Source of the DNA: Nitrospirales bacterium
Lineage (GTDB): Bacteria; Nitrospirota; Nitrospiria; Nitrospirales; UBA8639
Assembly (NCBI GenBank): GCA_031315915.1
Contig: JALDRK010000004.1
Coordinates: 80,215 to 144,214 of the forward strand
Length of the DNA stretch: 64,000 nt
Direction of reading: 5' to 3'
Shown here: one piece after another, positions 18,071-25,498 of the stretch
How the letters are laid out: each line of letters begins with the position of its first letter
How positions within the stretch are numbered: position 1 is the stretch's first letter
Position numbers and translations under genes: made by a program
Notes under the pieces: generated by a model
Seen by the model: only the letters and a program-made list of their open reading frames with translations
What the model was told of the DNA's origin: nothing
Databases searched by the model: none

Positions 18071-18619
18071 ATGTTCATGTGGTTGACCCCATCACGATTT
18101 CAATTTGAGATTGGCGGGCTCTGTCTGTTCATTATCTTCATCGGGTCTTTCATGGTTCATGAAGCTCCAGCCCTCGGAAAAGATTCCCCTCAACAGGCCG
18201 GATGGATCGAACGGGTGACGATTTACCCAGGGTCCATTCCCCTGGAAGCCAAACTGGATACCGGAGCTTTTAGTGCCTCTCTTCATGCGGAAAACGTATC
18301 CACGTTTTCCCGCAAGGGAGAATCCTGGGTGAAATTCGACGTGCCTCAGGACAATGGCCAATCCGTCACCTTCGAACGAAAAGTGCACCGAACAGTCAAA
18401 ATCAAACGTCACAAACAGAAAGCCACGGAACGTCCGGTGGTCTTACTGGGGATTTGCATTGGAAATCATTACGAAGAAACGGAGGTCAACCTTGCCGATC
18501 GCAGTAATTATAAATATCCCTTATTAATTGGCCGTCTATTCTTAGCGGATCGCCTTGTCGTCGATGCCTCCCGGACACATCTTCTGACCGCCGACTGCCC
18601 CGACGCGCCCCGCCAATGA
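18071..18619 (+). CDS. RimB-type retropepsin-like zinc/aspartyl protease domain protein, membrane-anchored
   Basis: 182 residues. A hydrophobic segment at about 13-30 is a signal anchor. The rest is the domain named 'putative ATP-dependent zinc protease' (RimB/PF05618 type), which has a retropepsin-like fold. The active-site phrase is LDTGAFSASLHA with D63, and the second half ends in YPLLIGRLFLADRLVVDAS. These genes typically sit beside RimK-related ligases, as here. The stop codon overlaps the start of the next gene by four bases (ATGA), so the set of three is translationally coupled. It acts in the periplasm if the anchor is right. Substrate unknown. Confidence 0.85.
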   Translation: MFMWLTPSRFQFEIGGLCLFIIFIGSFMVHEAPALGKDSPQQAGWIERVTIYPGSIPLEAKLDTGAFSASLHAENVSTFSRKGESWVKFDVPQDNGQSVTFERKVHRTVKIKRHKQKATERPVVLLGICIGNHYEETEVNLADRSNYKYPLLIGRLFLADRLVVDASRTHLLTADCPDAPRQ

Positions 18620-20154
18620 ATCGAATTCATTTCTATTCCTTGATCTTCATTCTTTCCCTCCTAGGTCTTTCCATTTTTTTCTATAAAGTGGCGGTCTTGG
18701 GATTTCCCCTCAATCCCGAAGAACAATCCGAAGTGTGGAACGTGGAAACCCGGATCACCTTTCAGGGGAAAGGGGAAACCGCAAAAATTTCCATGTTTAC
18801 ACCGCAATCCATCCGCCCTTATGTCGTCACGACAGAATCCTTTGTCGGGCAAGATTATGGGGTCACGGAAAAAACCGAAGGTCCCAACCGTCTGGTCACA
18901 TGGTCGACCCGGGAAGCAGATGGCGTTCAAATCTTGTACTACCGGGGCATTATTCGCCAAATGAAAGATTGGGAAACGGATATTGAAGAGTTTATCGAAT
19001 CGCCGCCTCCCTCCCAAGAGTCTCAAGGAAAACTCCCCCCCCTGGAAGGCGCGTTTCTTCAGGCCGGCATGGCCCTGTTGGGTGAAGTCAAGGACCAATC
19101 GGCCGATACGGAATCCCTAGTCTTGAGCCTGATCAGAAGACTTACCAAAGAAGAACCAGCCCCCCATGAAGCGCTCCTGCTCTCTCAACAACCTCCTGAA
19201 CAAGCCATCGCCCAAGTGCTGACATTAAACGGCACACCTGCCAGAGTCGTGCATGGCATTGAACTGAGCCGTGAAGCGAAAACCGTGACATTGAAAGTGT
19301 GGCTCGAAGTGTCCGAACAGAACACGTGGGTGCCTTTCGATCTGGAACTCATCCAAAAGGGGATTCCCGATCCCTACCTCCCCTGGTGGCGCGGGGATGC
19401 TCCACTCTTCCAGATCGAAGGCGGGACCAAACTGGAGTTCCGTCTGTCTGTCAGCCCCAATCAGGAAAAAGCTATTCAGGCCGCCGTTGCACGGGGAATG
19501 GTGATGAATCCTGCCTGGCTGAAATTTTCCTTGTTCAGTCTTCCGGTGGAAACGCAGGTCGTCTATCACATATTGATCCTTATCCCTGTCGGGGCTTTTC
19601 TCCTCGTCATTCTCCGTAATGTGGTAGGGCTGAAAACTTTCGGAACGTTCATGCCCATTCTGATTGCCCTGGCTTTTCGCGAAACTCAATTGCTCTGGGG
19701 ATTGATTCTCTTCTCCATGCTGATCGGATTAGGACTGGCCGTACGTTTTTATCTGGATCATTTAAAATTACTTCTGGTTCCGCGGCTGGCAGCCGTGTTA
19801 ATCGTCGTGGTGCTGATGATGGGCGCATTAAGCGTGTTTTCTCATCATTTAGGCATTGTCCGAGGGCTTTCCGTCGCATTATTTCCGATGGTCATTGTCA
19901 CCATGACCATTGAACGGATGTCCATTGTCTGGGATGAACGCGGGCCGGTCGAAGCCCTCCAGCAGGCGATCGGAAGCTTATCGGTCGCGGCCTTGACCTA
20001 TTTACTGATGAGTCTCCAAATCATGGATTATCTCTTCTTTACGTTTCCGGAGCTGCTCCTCATCTTGTTGGCGTTCACGATCGCCCTCGGACGATACACG
20101 GGCTACCGCCTGCTTGAAATTCGACGGTTCCAGAGACTCCTGGAACAACCATGA
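18616..20154 (+). CDS. Inactive transglutaminase-like protein fused to a seven-helix membrane domain
   Basis: 512 residues. One N-terminal helix (about 5-28) is followed by a large periplasmic region (about 35-310) with the look of the transglutaminase-like domain found in this family. Then come about seven helices from residue 315 on (VVYHILILIPVGAFLLVIL, GLILFSMLIGLGLAV, AAVLIVVVLMMGALSVF and others). This matches the '7TM fused to inactive transglutaminase' family that is genomically tied to RimK-related ATP-grasp ligases and RimB-like proteases. It overlaps both neighbours by four bases. The set is thought to make and process an envelope peptide or glutamate-containing modification; the product is not known to me. 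Cysteine of an active transglutaminase triad is not evident. Confidence 0.85.
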   Translation: MNRIHFYSLIFILSLLGLSIFFYKVAVLGFPLNPEEQSEVWNVETRITFQGKGETAKISMFTPQSIRPYVVTTESFVGQDYGVTEKTEGPNRLVTWSTREADGVQILYYRGIIRQMKDWETDIEEFIESPPPSQESQGKLPPLEGAFLQAGMALLGEVKDQSADTESLVLSLIRRLTKEEPAPHEALLLSQQPPEQAIAQVLTLNGTPARVVHGIELSREAKTVTLKVWLEVSEQNTWVPFDLELIQKGIPDPYLPWWRGDAPLFQIEGGTKLEFRLSVSPNQEKAIQAAVARGMVMNPAWLKFSLFSLPVETQVVYHILILIPVGAFLLVILRNVVGLKTFGTFMPILIALAFRETQLLWGLILFSMLIGLGLAVRFYLDHLKLLLVPRLAAVLIVVVLMMGALSVFSHHLGIVRGLSVALFPMVIVTMTIERMSIVWDERGPVEALQQAIGSLSVAALTYLLMSLQIMDYLFFTFPELLLILLAFTIALGRYTGYRLLEIRRFQRLLEQP

Positions 20155-21098
20155 CTATACTCAAGGCCTACTCTCAACTGTCTGAACTCGGCATTCTTGG
20201 TCTGAATCATCGAAATGCCGTCTACACACTGGGGTTCAATGAACGTCGCTTTTATCCGTTGGTCGACGATAAAGTCCGGACCAAATCCCTGTGCTCGGAA
20301 GCAGGGGTAGCCGTTCCTGCTCTGTACGGAACCATTGAAATTGAGCGGCAAGTCCGTGATCTCCCTCATATCGTCGCCGAACAAACCGAGTTTGTGATCA
20401 AACCTGCCCATGGAAGCGGGGGCGATGGGATTATCGTCATCAAGGGACAAGTAAAAGATAAATATCGCAAAGCCAATGGTGTCATGATCTCCCTGGAAGA
20501 CCTTCAACACCATATTTCCAATGTGTTAAGCGGAATGTACAGCCTGGGCGGAGCAACCGATACGGCTTTGATCGAATATTGCGTCAACTTTGACCCCATT
20601 TTCGAATCGATCAGTTATCAAGGTGTCCCGGATATCCGCATTATCGTTTGTTGTGGCGTGCCGGTGATGTCGATGGTTCGACTTCCCACACGCATGTCTG
20701 ACGGAAAAGCCAACTTGCATCAGGGCGCATTGGGCGTGGGGTTGGACCTCGCAACCGGTACCACCTTGACGGCGGTATTGCTAAATGACGTGGTCACGGA
20801 ACATCCCGATACAGCCAACCCGGTCACCGGGATCAAGATCCCGAATTGGACGGACCTTTTGACCTTGGCTTCTCGATGCTATGATATTTTTCACCTCGGG
20901 TATCTGGGAGTCGATATCGTCTTGGACAAGGAGTATGGCCCTTTGCTTCTTGAAGTCAATGCCCGCCCCGGCCTCAATATCCAAATTGCGAATCAAGCCG
21001 GGTTGCTTCCCAGGTTGAATCTAGTGACCAACAGGGCATGCGATTTACCTGACGTTCACGCTCGGGTCGCGTTTGCCATTGAACATTTTCATACTTAA
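20151..21098 (+). CDS. RimK-related alpha-L-glutamate ligase-like ATP-grasp protein
   Basis: 315 residues. ATP-grasp features are visible: lysine and glycine-rich loop in FVIKPAHGSGGDGIIVIKG (about 82-100) and the metal-binding C-terminal motif LLLEVNARPGLNIQIANQAG (about 265-284) with E and N in the usual EVNxRPG arrangement. The closest described family is the RimK-related glutamate ligase homologue encoded beside the transglutaminase-7TM and RimB-type genes. It would ligate an amino acid, probably glutamate, to a carboxylate acceptor in the cytoplasm. It is the third coupled gene (four-base overlap) and ends the operon, with a 237-base gap following. Confidence 0.9.
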   Translation: MTILKAYSQLSELGILGLNHRNAVYTLGFNERRFYPLVDDKVRTKSLCSEAGVAVPALYGTIEIERQVRDLPHIVAEQTEFVIKPAHGSGGDGIIVIKGQVKDKYRKANGVMISLEDLQHHISNVLSGMYSLGGATDTALIEYCVNFDPIFESISYQGVPDIRIIVCCGVPVMSMVRLPTRMSDGKANLHQGALGVGLDLATGTTLTAVLLNDVVTEHPDTANPVTGIKIPNWTDLLTLASRCYDIFHLGYLGVDIVLDKEYGPLLLEVNARPGLNIQIANQAGLLPRLNLVTNRACDLPDVHARVAFAIEHFHT

Positions 21099-21335
21099 GA
21101 AAAGCTCCATCAATTCTTCCGTTGACTCTTCCCCAAGCTTTTTCCCGATCCCCTAATATTTTCATTCTCATTCCCTGAATCGATATCCTCTGGCCTTCAG
21201 CGTTTCCATCCGGACTTAGACATTTTTTCCATATCGACGATTCACTTGTCTTTTGAGTTTTTTGCTTCATTCGACCATGATTCCTATTATCCTGTTTCAT
21301 TTTATGTATTTCTTTGATGACAATGAATTCTGAAA

Positions 21336-21833
21336 ATGACGGCACCACATTTTAAGGGCACGAGTCACATATTTTCTTTCATCTGCCTGACCATCTTGGT
21401 CCTGGCAGCCATGACCGCTTGCCATCCCACTCCTCGGATCGTGACGAATCCTGTCGTCGGAGCCAAGACCCAGGATCTTCAGGAATACATCATGACTGCA
21501 AGACACACGACTTCTTGCACTGACTCCACCGCTGAAACCGTGAACGACACAGGTATGGAAAGGTGGGAGGTGTCTGCATCAGGACGATTGGAAGGGTCAT
21601 CGACGGAAACAACGGAAAGCACGCTATCGAAACCAGGACTCTGGCGGGAACTCCGTACAGCATCTATGAAAATCGGAAAGACGATCAGGTCTATCGGGAA
21701 ACAACGAGGATCCCCATCGACACCACACGATCCTCTGCTCACGAACACATCTGTAGTCCTGACAATCAAAGCTCATACGTTTCATGAACCTGTCAGCGCA
21801 AAGATCGCTCGATTAATCAGGGAAACCTTATGA
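21336..21833 (+). CDS. Probable lipoprotein of unknown function
   Basis: 165 residues. N-terminal helix followed by LAAMTAC gives a lipoprotein processing site with C29. The mature part is Thr/Ser-rich and polar, with no domain recognised. Its stop overlaps the ATG of the M48 protease gene by four bases, so the two are coupled and probably work together at the envelope, for example as a protease and its partner. Codon choices and composition look weaker than in its neighbours, so the assignment rests partly on the coupling. Confidence 0.6.
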   Translation: MTAPHFKGTSHIFSFICLTILVLAAMTACHPTPRIVTNPVVGAKTQDLQEYIMTARHTTSCTDSTAETVNDTGMERWEVSASGRLEGSSTETTESTLSKPGLWRELRTASMKIGKTIRSIGKQRGSPSTPHDPLLTNTSVVLTIKAHTFHEPVSAKIARLIRETL

Positions 21834-22702
21834 CTTCACAACCGGATCGCCTCACGACAAACAAGCTCAAATGGGTCACGATGGTGCTTATGTTATCGGG
21901 AGCGGCAATCGGATGCGAAACCGTCCCATACACCGATCGATCCCAGTTAGTGGTCGTGCCTCAATCCCAGGCCTCGCAGATGGGTGAGCAGGCGTTCCAG
22001 CAAATTCTCTCTGACCCTAAGATCAAACAGTCTCAATCTCCTCAGGAACAAGAAGCCGTGCAGCGGGTCGCGGAGCGAATTATTCAAGCCGCCAGAGAGT
22101 CAAAGTTTGCCGAAGATGCCAAAACGTTCAACTGGGAAGTCATTGTGATCAAAGATGATCAGACGAAAAATGCGTTTGCTCTTCCCGGCGGAAAAATCGC
22201 GGTCTATACGGGCATCTTTCCTGTCGCCAAAAATGATGCGGGGCTCGCCGCCATATTGGGGCATGAAGTCGTTCATGCGTTGGCACGCCACGCCTCGGAA
22301 CGCATGAGCCAGGAGGTGCTGGCTCAAGCCGGCTTAACCGCTGCCGCAGTCGGCCTGGGCGCAAGCGGTGCCGGTCCTGGTGTGGGGCAAGCCGCCATGG
22401 CTGCTCTCGGTCTGGGGACCAGAGTTGGCGTGCTCCTCCCGTATAGCCGGACACATGAATCCGAAGCGGATTCGATCGGATTGATTCTCGCGGCCACAGC
22501 GGGATATGACCCTCAAGAAGCCGTACGGGTCTGGCAACGCATGCAGCAAGGCGGCGAGGGAGCCCCTCAGGAGTTCTTGTCCACCCATCCCAGCCATGAG
22601 ACACGAATCAAGCGTCTCACTGAGGCTATGCCGGAAGCCTTAACCATTTACCGGAATGTCGAACATGCTCCCGAGAATCAGCTTCCCGCTGTCAATCCAT
22701 AA
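21830..22702 (+). CDS. M48-family metalloprotease lipoprotein
   Basis: 290 residues. Lipobox AAIGC gives C29 as the lipidated residue. The zinc site is HEVVH at 145-149, with the third ligand in the family phrase THESEAD (208-214). The region between has the glycine/alanine-rich helix usual for LoiP/BepA-like peptidases (GLTAAAVGLGASGAGPG). The C-terminal part (FLSTHPSHETRIKRL) matches the family's conserved end. It should sit in the periplasm on a membrane and degrade or help fold outer-membrane proteins. Coupled to the lipoprotein gene upstream. Confidence 0.93.
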   Translation: MTSQPDRLTTNKLKWVTMVLMLSGAAIGCETVPYTDRSQLVVVPQSQASQMGEQAFQQILSDPKIKQSQSPQEQEAVQRVAERIIQAARESKFAEDAKTFNWEVIVIKDDQTKNAFALPGGKIAVYTGIFPVAKNDAGLAAILGHEVVHALARHASERMSQEVLAQAGLTAAAVGLGASGAGPGVGQAAMAALGLGTRVGVLLPYSRTHESEADSIGLILAATAGYDPQEAVRVWQRMQQGGEGAPQEFLSTHPSHETRIKRLTEAMPEALTIYRNVEHAPENQLPAVNP

Positions 22703-22739
22703 TCGGCGGCCCTCCCGGCTGCAGATGTCCAACAAATGC

Positions 22740-23093
22740 TCAGGACGAGGGTGCGGCTGCATCACGATTATGAAGATGAGCAGGAGGATGCGTGGCCTCA
22801 ACAGCCGTAAAGGTTTCCAGGATGGTATAGGAATGACTGGCACCTTTTGGAACAACCCAACAGTCTCCCGCATTCAACAAAATCGTTTGGCCTTCAAGTT
22901 GAAGTTCCGCGCGTCCTTTGATCACATAGCCGATCGTTTCATAATCCCTGGATGAGGAGCCCTGCGTGAGTCCGACCGGAAGTTCCTCCCATAATCTCAT
23001 GGTAAGTCCGATTCCGGTCGCAAGATATTTCTGCCCCATCGGACCCATGGGAGAACGTTCGGTTTGCACTTTTTTGATACTGGCATCAACCAT
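22740..23093 (-). CDS. Small cupin protein
   Basis: 117 residues with a GGAGGCACGTATACCG leader before the ATG. Single cupin barrel: first motif around YETIGYVIKGRAELQLEG (52-69), second around LNAGDCWVVPKGASHSYTI (73-91). The usual first histidine pair is missing (YETIGYV instead of HxH), while GASHSY keeps one histidine, so metal binding may be altered. Possible roles are binding a small molecule or acting as a sensor. A variant CAAGGGTT element lies 69 bases upstream. It converges with the M48 protease gene. Confidence 0.85.
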   Translation of the reverse strand: MVDASIKKVQTERSPMGPMGQKYLATGIGLTMRLWEELPVGLTQGSSSRDYETIGYVIKGRAELQLEGQTILLNAGDCWVVPKGASHSYTILETFTAVEATHPPAHLHNRDAAAPSS

Positions 23094-23161
23094 CGGTATA
23101 CGTGCCTCCTGTTTAAAAAGATGAACTCCATATTAGTATGTCTCTTGGAATCCAACAGTCA

Positions 23162-23179
23162 TACTCTGGAAAACCCTGG
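23162..23179 (-). promoter_or_regulatory. CAAGGGTT-N5-YAGTW element (variant)
   Basis: Minus strand CCAGGGTT, five bases, GAGTA; 69 bases before the cupin start. The AGGGTT core and the spacing are kept. Confidence 0.4.
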
Positions 23180-23237
23180 TTGATGAGAGGGAAAATCCGT
23201 TGACATGTTCGGTTTCCAACAGGAAAGAAGGTGAATC

Positions 23238-24785
23238 GTGAAAGTTCTAGCCGTTCATCCGGGTCCCTTGATGTACACCAAAATTTTTTTGCGTTTAGAA
23301 CCGCTTGGCCTGGAACTTGTAGCCGGAACCGCTCGTAAGGCGGGTCATGACGTCCGATTGATCGATCTGCAGGTCGAGACGCAGCAGGACTACTTCAGGA
23401 TGGTGAAGGCATGGCATCCCGATGTGGTAGCCATCTCCGGTAATTATCTGGCAAATGTGCCCGAGATCATCGATCTGGCCAAAATGACTAAGGCGATGTG
23501 TCCGGACATCTCGATTATCGCGGGAGGACATAGTCTTTCTTTCGTCGCCCGAGAAGTCCTGGAGCATGCTCAGGGGGCCATTGACGCAATCGTCAAAGGG
23601 GAAGGGGAACCGGCCATCGTCCCACTCCTGGCCGCTCTGGAACAGGACCGGAACTATCTATCCAAGGTTCCTGGGGTTATCACCCCACACGCTGAAGGTC
23701 CACCTCCGGTGTTCCTCACGTCATTGGACGACGTAAGACCTGCCCGAGATCTCCTTCGTCATCGACGAAAATATTTTCTTGGAGTCCTTGACCCTTGTGC
23801 ATCCATCGAATTCACACGCGGATGCCCGTGGGATTGTTCATTTTGCAGCGCATGGACATTCTATGGACGGAGCTATCGTCCGATCAGTCCTGATGTCGTT
23901 GTCGATGAATTGGCGGGCATTCGAGAACCGGGAGTCTTTGTGGTGGATGATGTCGCCTTTATTCAGGCGGAGCACGGCATGGCCATCGGGGAAGCCATCG
24001 CTCGGCGCGGCATCAAAAAATCCTATTATCTGGAAACCCGCGGCGATGTGCTCTTGAGAAACAAAGAGGTGTTTCGTCTGTGGAGACGTCTGGGCATGCA
24101 ATACATATTTATCGGAGTGGAAGCCATCGATCAGGAGGGGCTCCAACGTCATCGAAAACGAATATCGCTCGGTAAAAACTTCGAAGCCCTGGAATTCGCC
24201 AGATCGCTCGGCATGACGGTCGCCATCAATATCATCGCGGATCCGACATGGGACCGTGAACGGTTTGCCACGGTGCGCCAGTGGTGTCTTGAGGTTCCGG
24301 AAGTAGTCAACATCAGCGTGAATACCCCTTACCCCGGCACGGAAACCTGGCGTGATGAATCGTCCAACGTGCTGACTCGCGACTATCGGCTGTATGACAT
24401 TCAGCATGCCGTGCTTCCCACCACATTGCCGCTCCCGGAATTTTACGAGGAACTGGTCAAAACGCAACGCATCTTGAACACGAAACATTTGGGATGGAAA
24501 GCCCTCAAAGGCACCATGAAGATTGCTGCCGGTCATCTCCTTCGAGGCCAGACGAATTTTGTGAACATGCTCTGGAAATTCAACCAGGTCTATAATCCGC
24601 AGCTTCAACTAGCGGATCATCGGCGTCCGGTAAATTATAAAATGTCTCTTCCCACCGCCGACCAGCCTTCGCAAAGAACGGATTTGCTGTACATCCATCG
24701 TCCCAAAGGCCGGACAAGCCGGGCATTGGACGCATCCACGCAGGAATTTGTCGATTCGACCAGTTCGAGATCCACAAGGGCGTAA
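23238..24785 (+). CDS. hpnR: Hopanoid C-3 methylase (B12-binding radical SAM)
   Basis: 515 residues. An N-terminal cobalamin-binding region (about 1-150) is followed by a radical SAM domain with the cluster motif C196-x3-C200-x2-C203 (GCPWDCSFCSAWTFYGR). The overall sequence, including opening MKVLAVHPGPLMYTKIFLRL, LLRHRRKYFLGVLDPCASIE, the block FARSLGMTVAINIIADPTWD and the tail GHLLRGQTNFVNMLWKFNQV, agrees with HpnR as I know it. HpnR adds a methyl group at C-3 of hopanoids in the inner membrane, giving 3-methylhopanoids. It stands alone, with no other hpn gene in the window. The residues after about 475 are Ser/Arg-rich and atypical. Confidence is high for class and good for the specific name. 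Confidence 0.9.
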   Translation: MKVLAVHPGPLMYTKIFLRLEPLGLELVAGTARKAGHDVRLIDLQVETQQDYFRMVKAWHPDVVAISGNYLANVPEIIDLAKMTKAMCPDISIIAGGHSLSFVAREVLEHAQGAIDAIVKGEGEPAIVPLLAALEQDRNYLSKVPGVITPHAEGPPPVFLTSLDDVRPARDLLRHRRKYFLGVLDPCASIEFTRGCPWDCSFCSAWTFYGRSYRPISPDVVVDELAGIREPGVFVVDDVAFIQAEHGMAIGEAIARRGIKKSYYLETRGDVLLRNKEVFRLWRRLGMQYIFIGVEAIDQEGLQRHRKRISLGKNFEALEFARSLGMTVAINIIADPTWDRERFATVRQWCLEVPEVVNISVNTPYPGTETWRDESSNVLTRDYRLYDIQHAVLPTTLPLPEFYEELVKTQRILNTKHLGWKALKGTMKIAAGHLLRGQTNFVNMLWKFNQVYNPQLQLADHRRPVNYKMSLPTADQPSQRTDLLYIHRPKGRTSRALDASTQEFVDSTSSRSTRA

Positions 24786-24842
24786 CGGATGCTTTTGTCA
24801 TCCCTTCTGTCGTCTTCGAGCCGCGTCGGCATCGCAAAAAAA

Positions 24843-24870
24843 AGAACCCCGCGGCACGACGCGGGGTTCT
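24843..24870 (-). terminator. Rho-independent terminator of the PRC-barrel gene
   Basis: Perfect 11-base stem (AGAACCCCGCG at 24843-24853 paired with 24860-24870), six-base loop, and an A-run at 24836-24843 that becomes the U-tract on the minus strand. It lies 45 bases after the end of the gene at 24915-25277. It may also slow plus-strand transcription from hpnR. Confidence 0.85.
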
Positions 24871-24914
24871 CCCTCTCCAGTGTCGTGTCTACAGGGGGAT
24901 CGCCGTTACATGCT

Positions 24915-25277
24915 TCAGATATCCCAATAGGGTTCGTATCCGTAATAATTGTGAATACCTTTCCCCCATGTCACATCGGCCATATCCGGCCAATTATCCT
25001 TATCAAAACCCGGGGCCTTTTCCAATTTCTCCTTACTGACATCCAACAAAAAAACTTTCTCCTCCTGAATCACGCTGAAGGCCTCCCAGGGAATCGCAAA
25101 TAACTTGTCGCCCATTCCCATAAAACCGCCGAATGACAGCACCGCATAGGCGATTTGCCCTCCGGCCAGATCGATCATCAGATCCTTGATTTCACCAAGA
25201 TCCTCCCTTCCACTGTTTTGGACGGTCGTGCCGGTAATTGAACTCGACGAAAGCACCTGACGAATTTGTGTAGGCAT
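24915..25277 (-). CDS. PRC-barrel domain protein
   Basis: 120 residues with AAGGAGGTTTT before the ATG. One PRC-barrel spans about residues 8-85 (TTVQNSGREDLGEIKDLMID, YAVLSFGGFMGMGDKLFAIP). The C-terminal block EKAPGFDKDNWPDMADVTWG recurs nearly unchanged in the secreted protein at 61931-62356, so the two are paralogues, this one cytoplasmic. A variant CAAGGGTT element lies 87 bases upstream, back to back with a perfect one serving the next gene. Probably a general-stress gene. Confidence 0.9.
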   Translation of the reverse strand: MPTQIRQVLSSSSITGTTVQNSGREDLGEIKDLMIDLAGGQIAYAVLSFGGFMGMGDKLFAIPWEAFSVIQEEKVFLLDVSKEKLEKAPGFDKDNWPDMADVTWGKGIHNYYGYEPYWDI

Positions 25278-25363
25278 AAAACCTCCTTATAGTAAAAAAA
25301 GTAAATGGGGGCGACTGACCTAGAATGCATAGAGATTCATATCATGAAAACAAGTTCGCTTCG

Positions 25364-25381
25364 AACTATCATAAACCCTAG
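25364..25381 (-). promoter_or_regulatory. CAAGGGTT-N5-YAGTW element (one mismatch)
   Basis: Minus strand CTAGGGTT, five bases, TAGTT; 87 bases before the PRC-barrel gene start at 25277. Only 17 bases separate it from the oppositely oriented element at 25399-25416. Confidence 0.5.
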
Positions 25382-25398
25382 CAAAGAAGGGAACAGGA

Positions 25399-25416
25399 CA
25401 AGGGTTTCGCACAGTT
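25399..25416 (+). promoter_or_regulatory. CAAGGGTT-N5-YAGTW element (perfect match)
   Basis: CAAGGGTT, five bases, CAGTT; 83 bases before the start of the large PRC-barrel gene at 25499. Divergent partner of 25364-25381. Confidence 0.55.
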
Positions 25417-25498
25417 GTTCCTTTTTATAAATACGATATGCTGTGTCAAACATCATCCAACCATTTCGTTTACATCAAACAACAAGGAGGCATCCAGG

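Noticed and set aside
23838..24608. Long minus-strand frame inside hpnR
   Set aside because: Antisense shadow; the plus strand encodes a full radical SAM protein.
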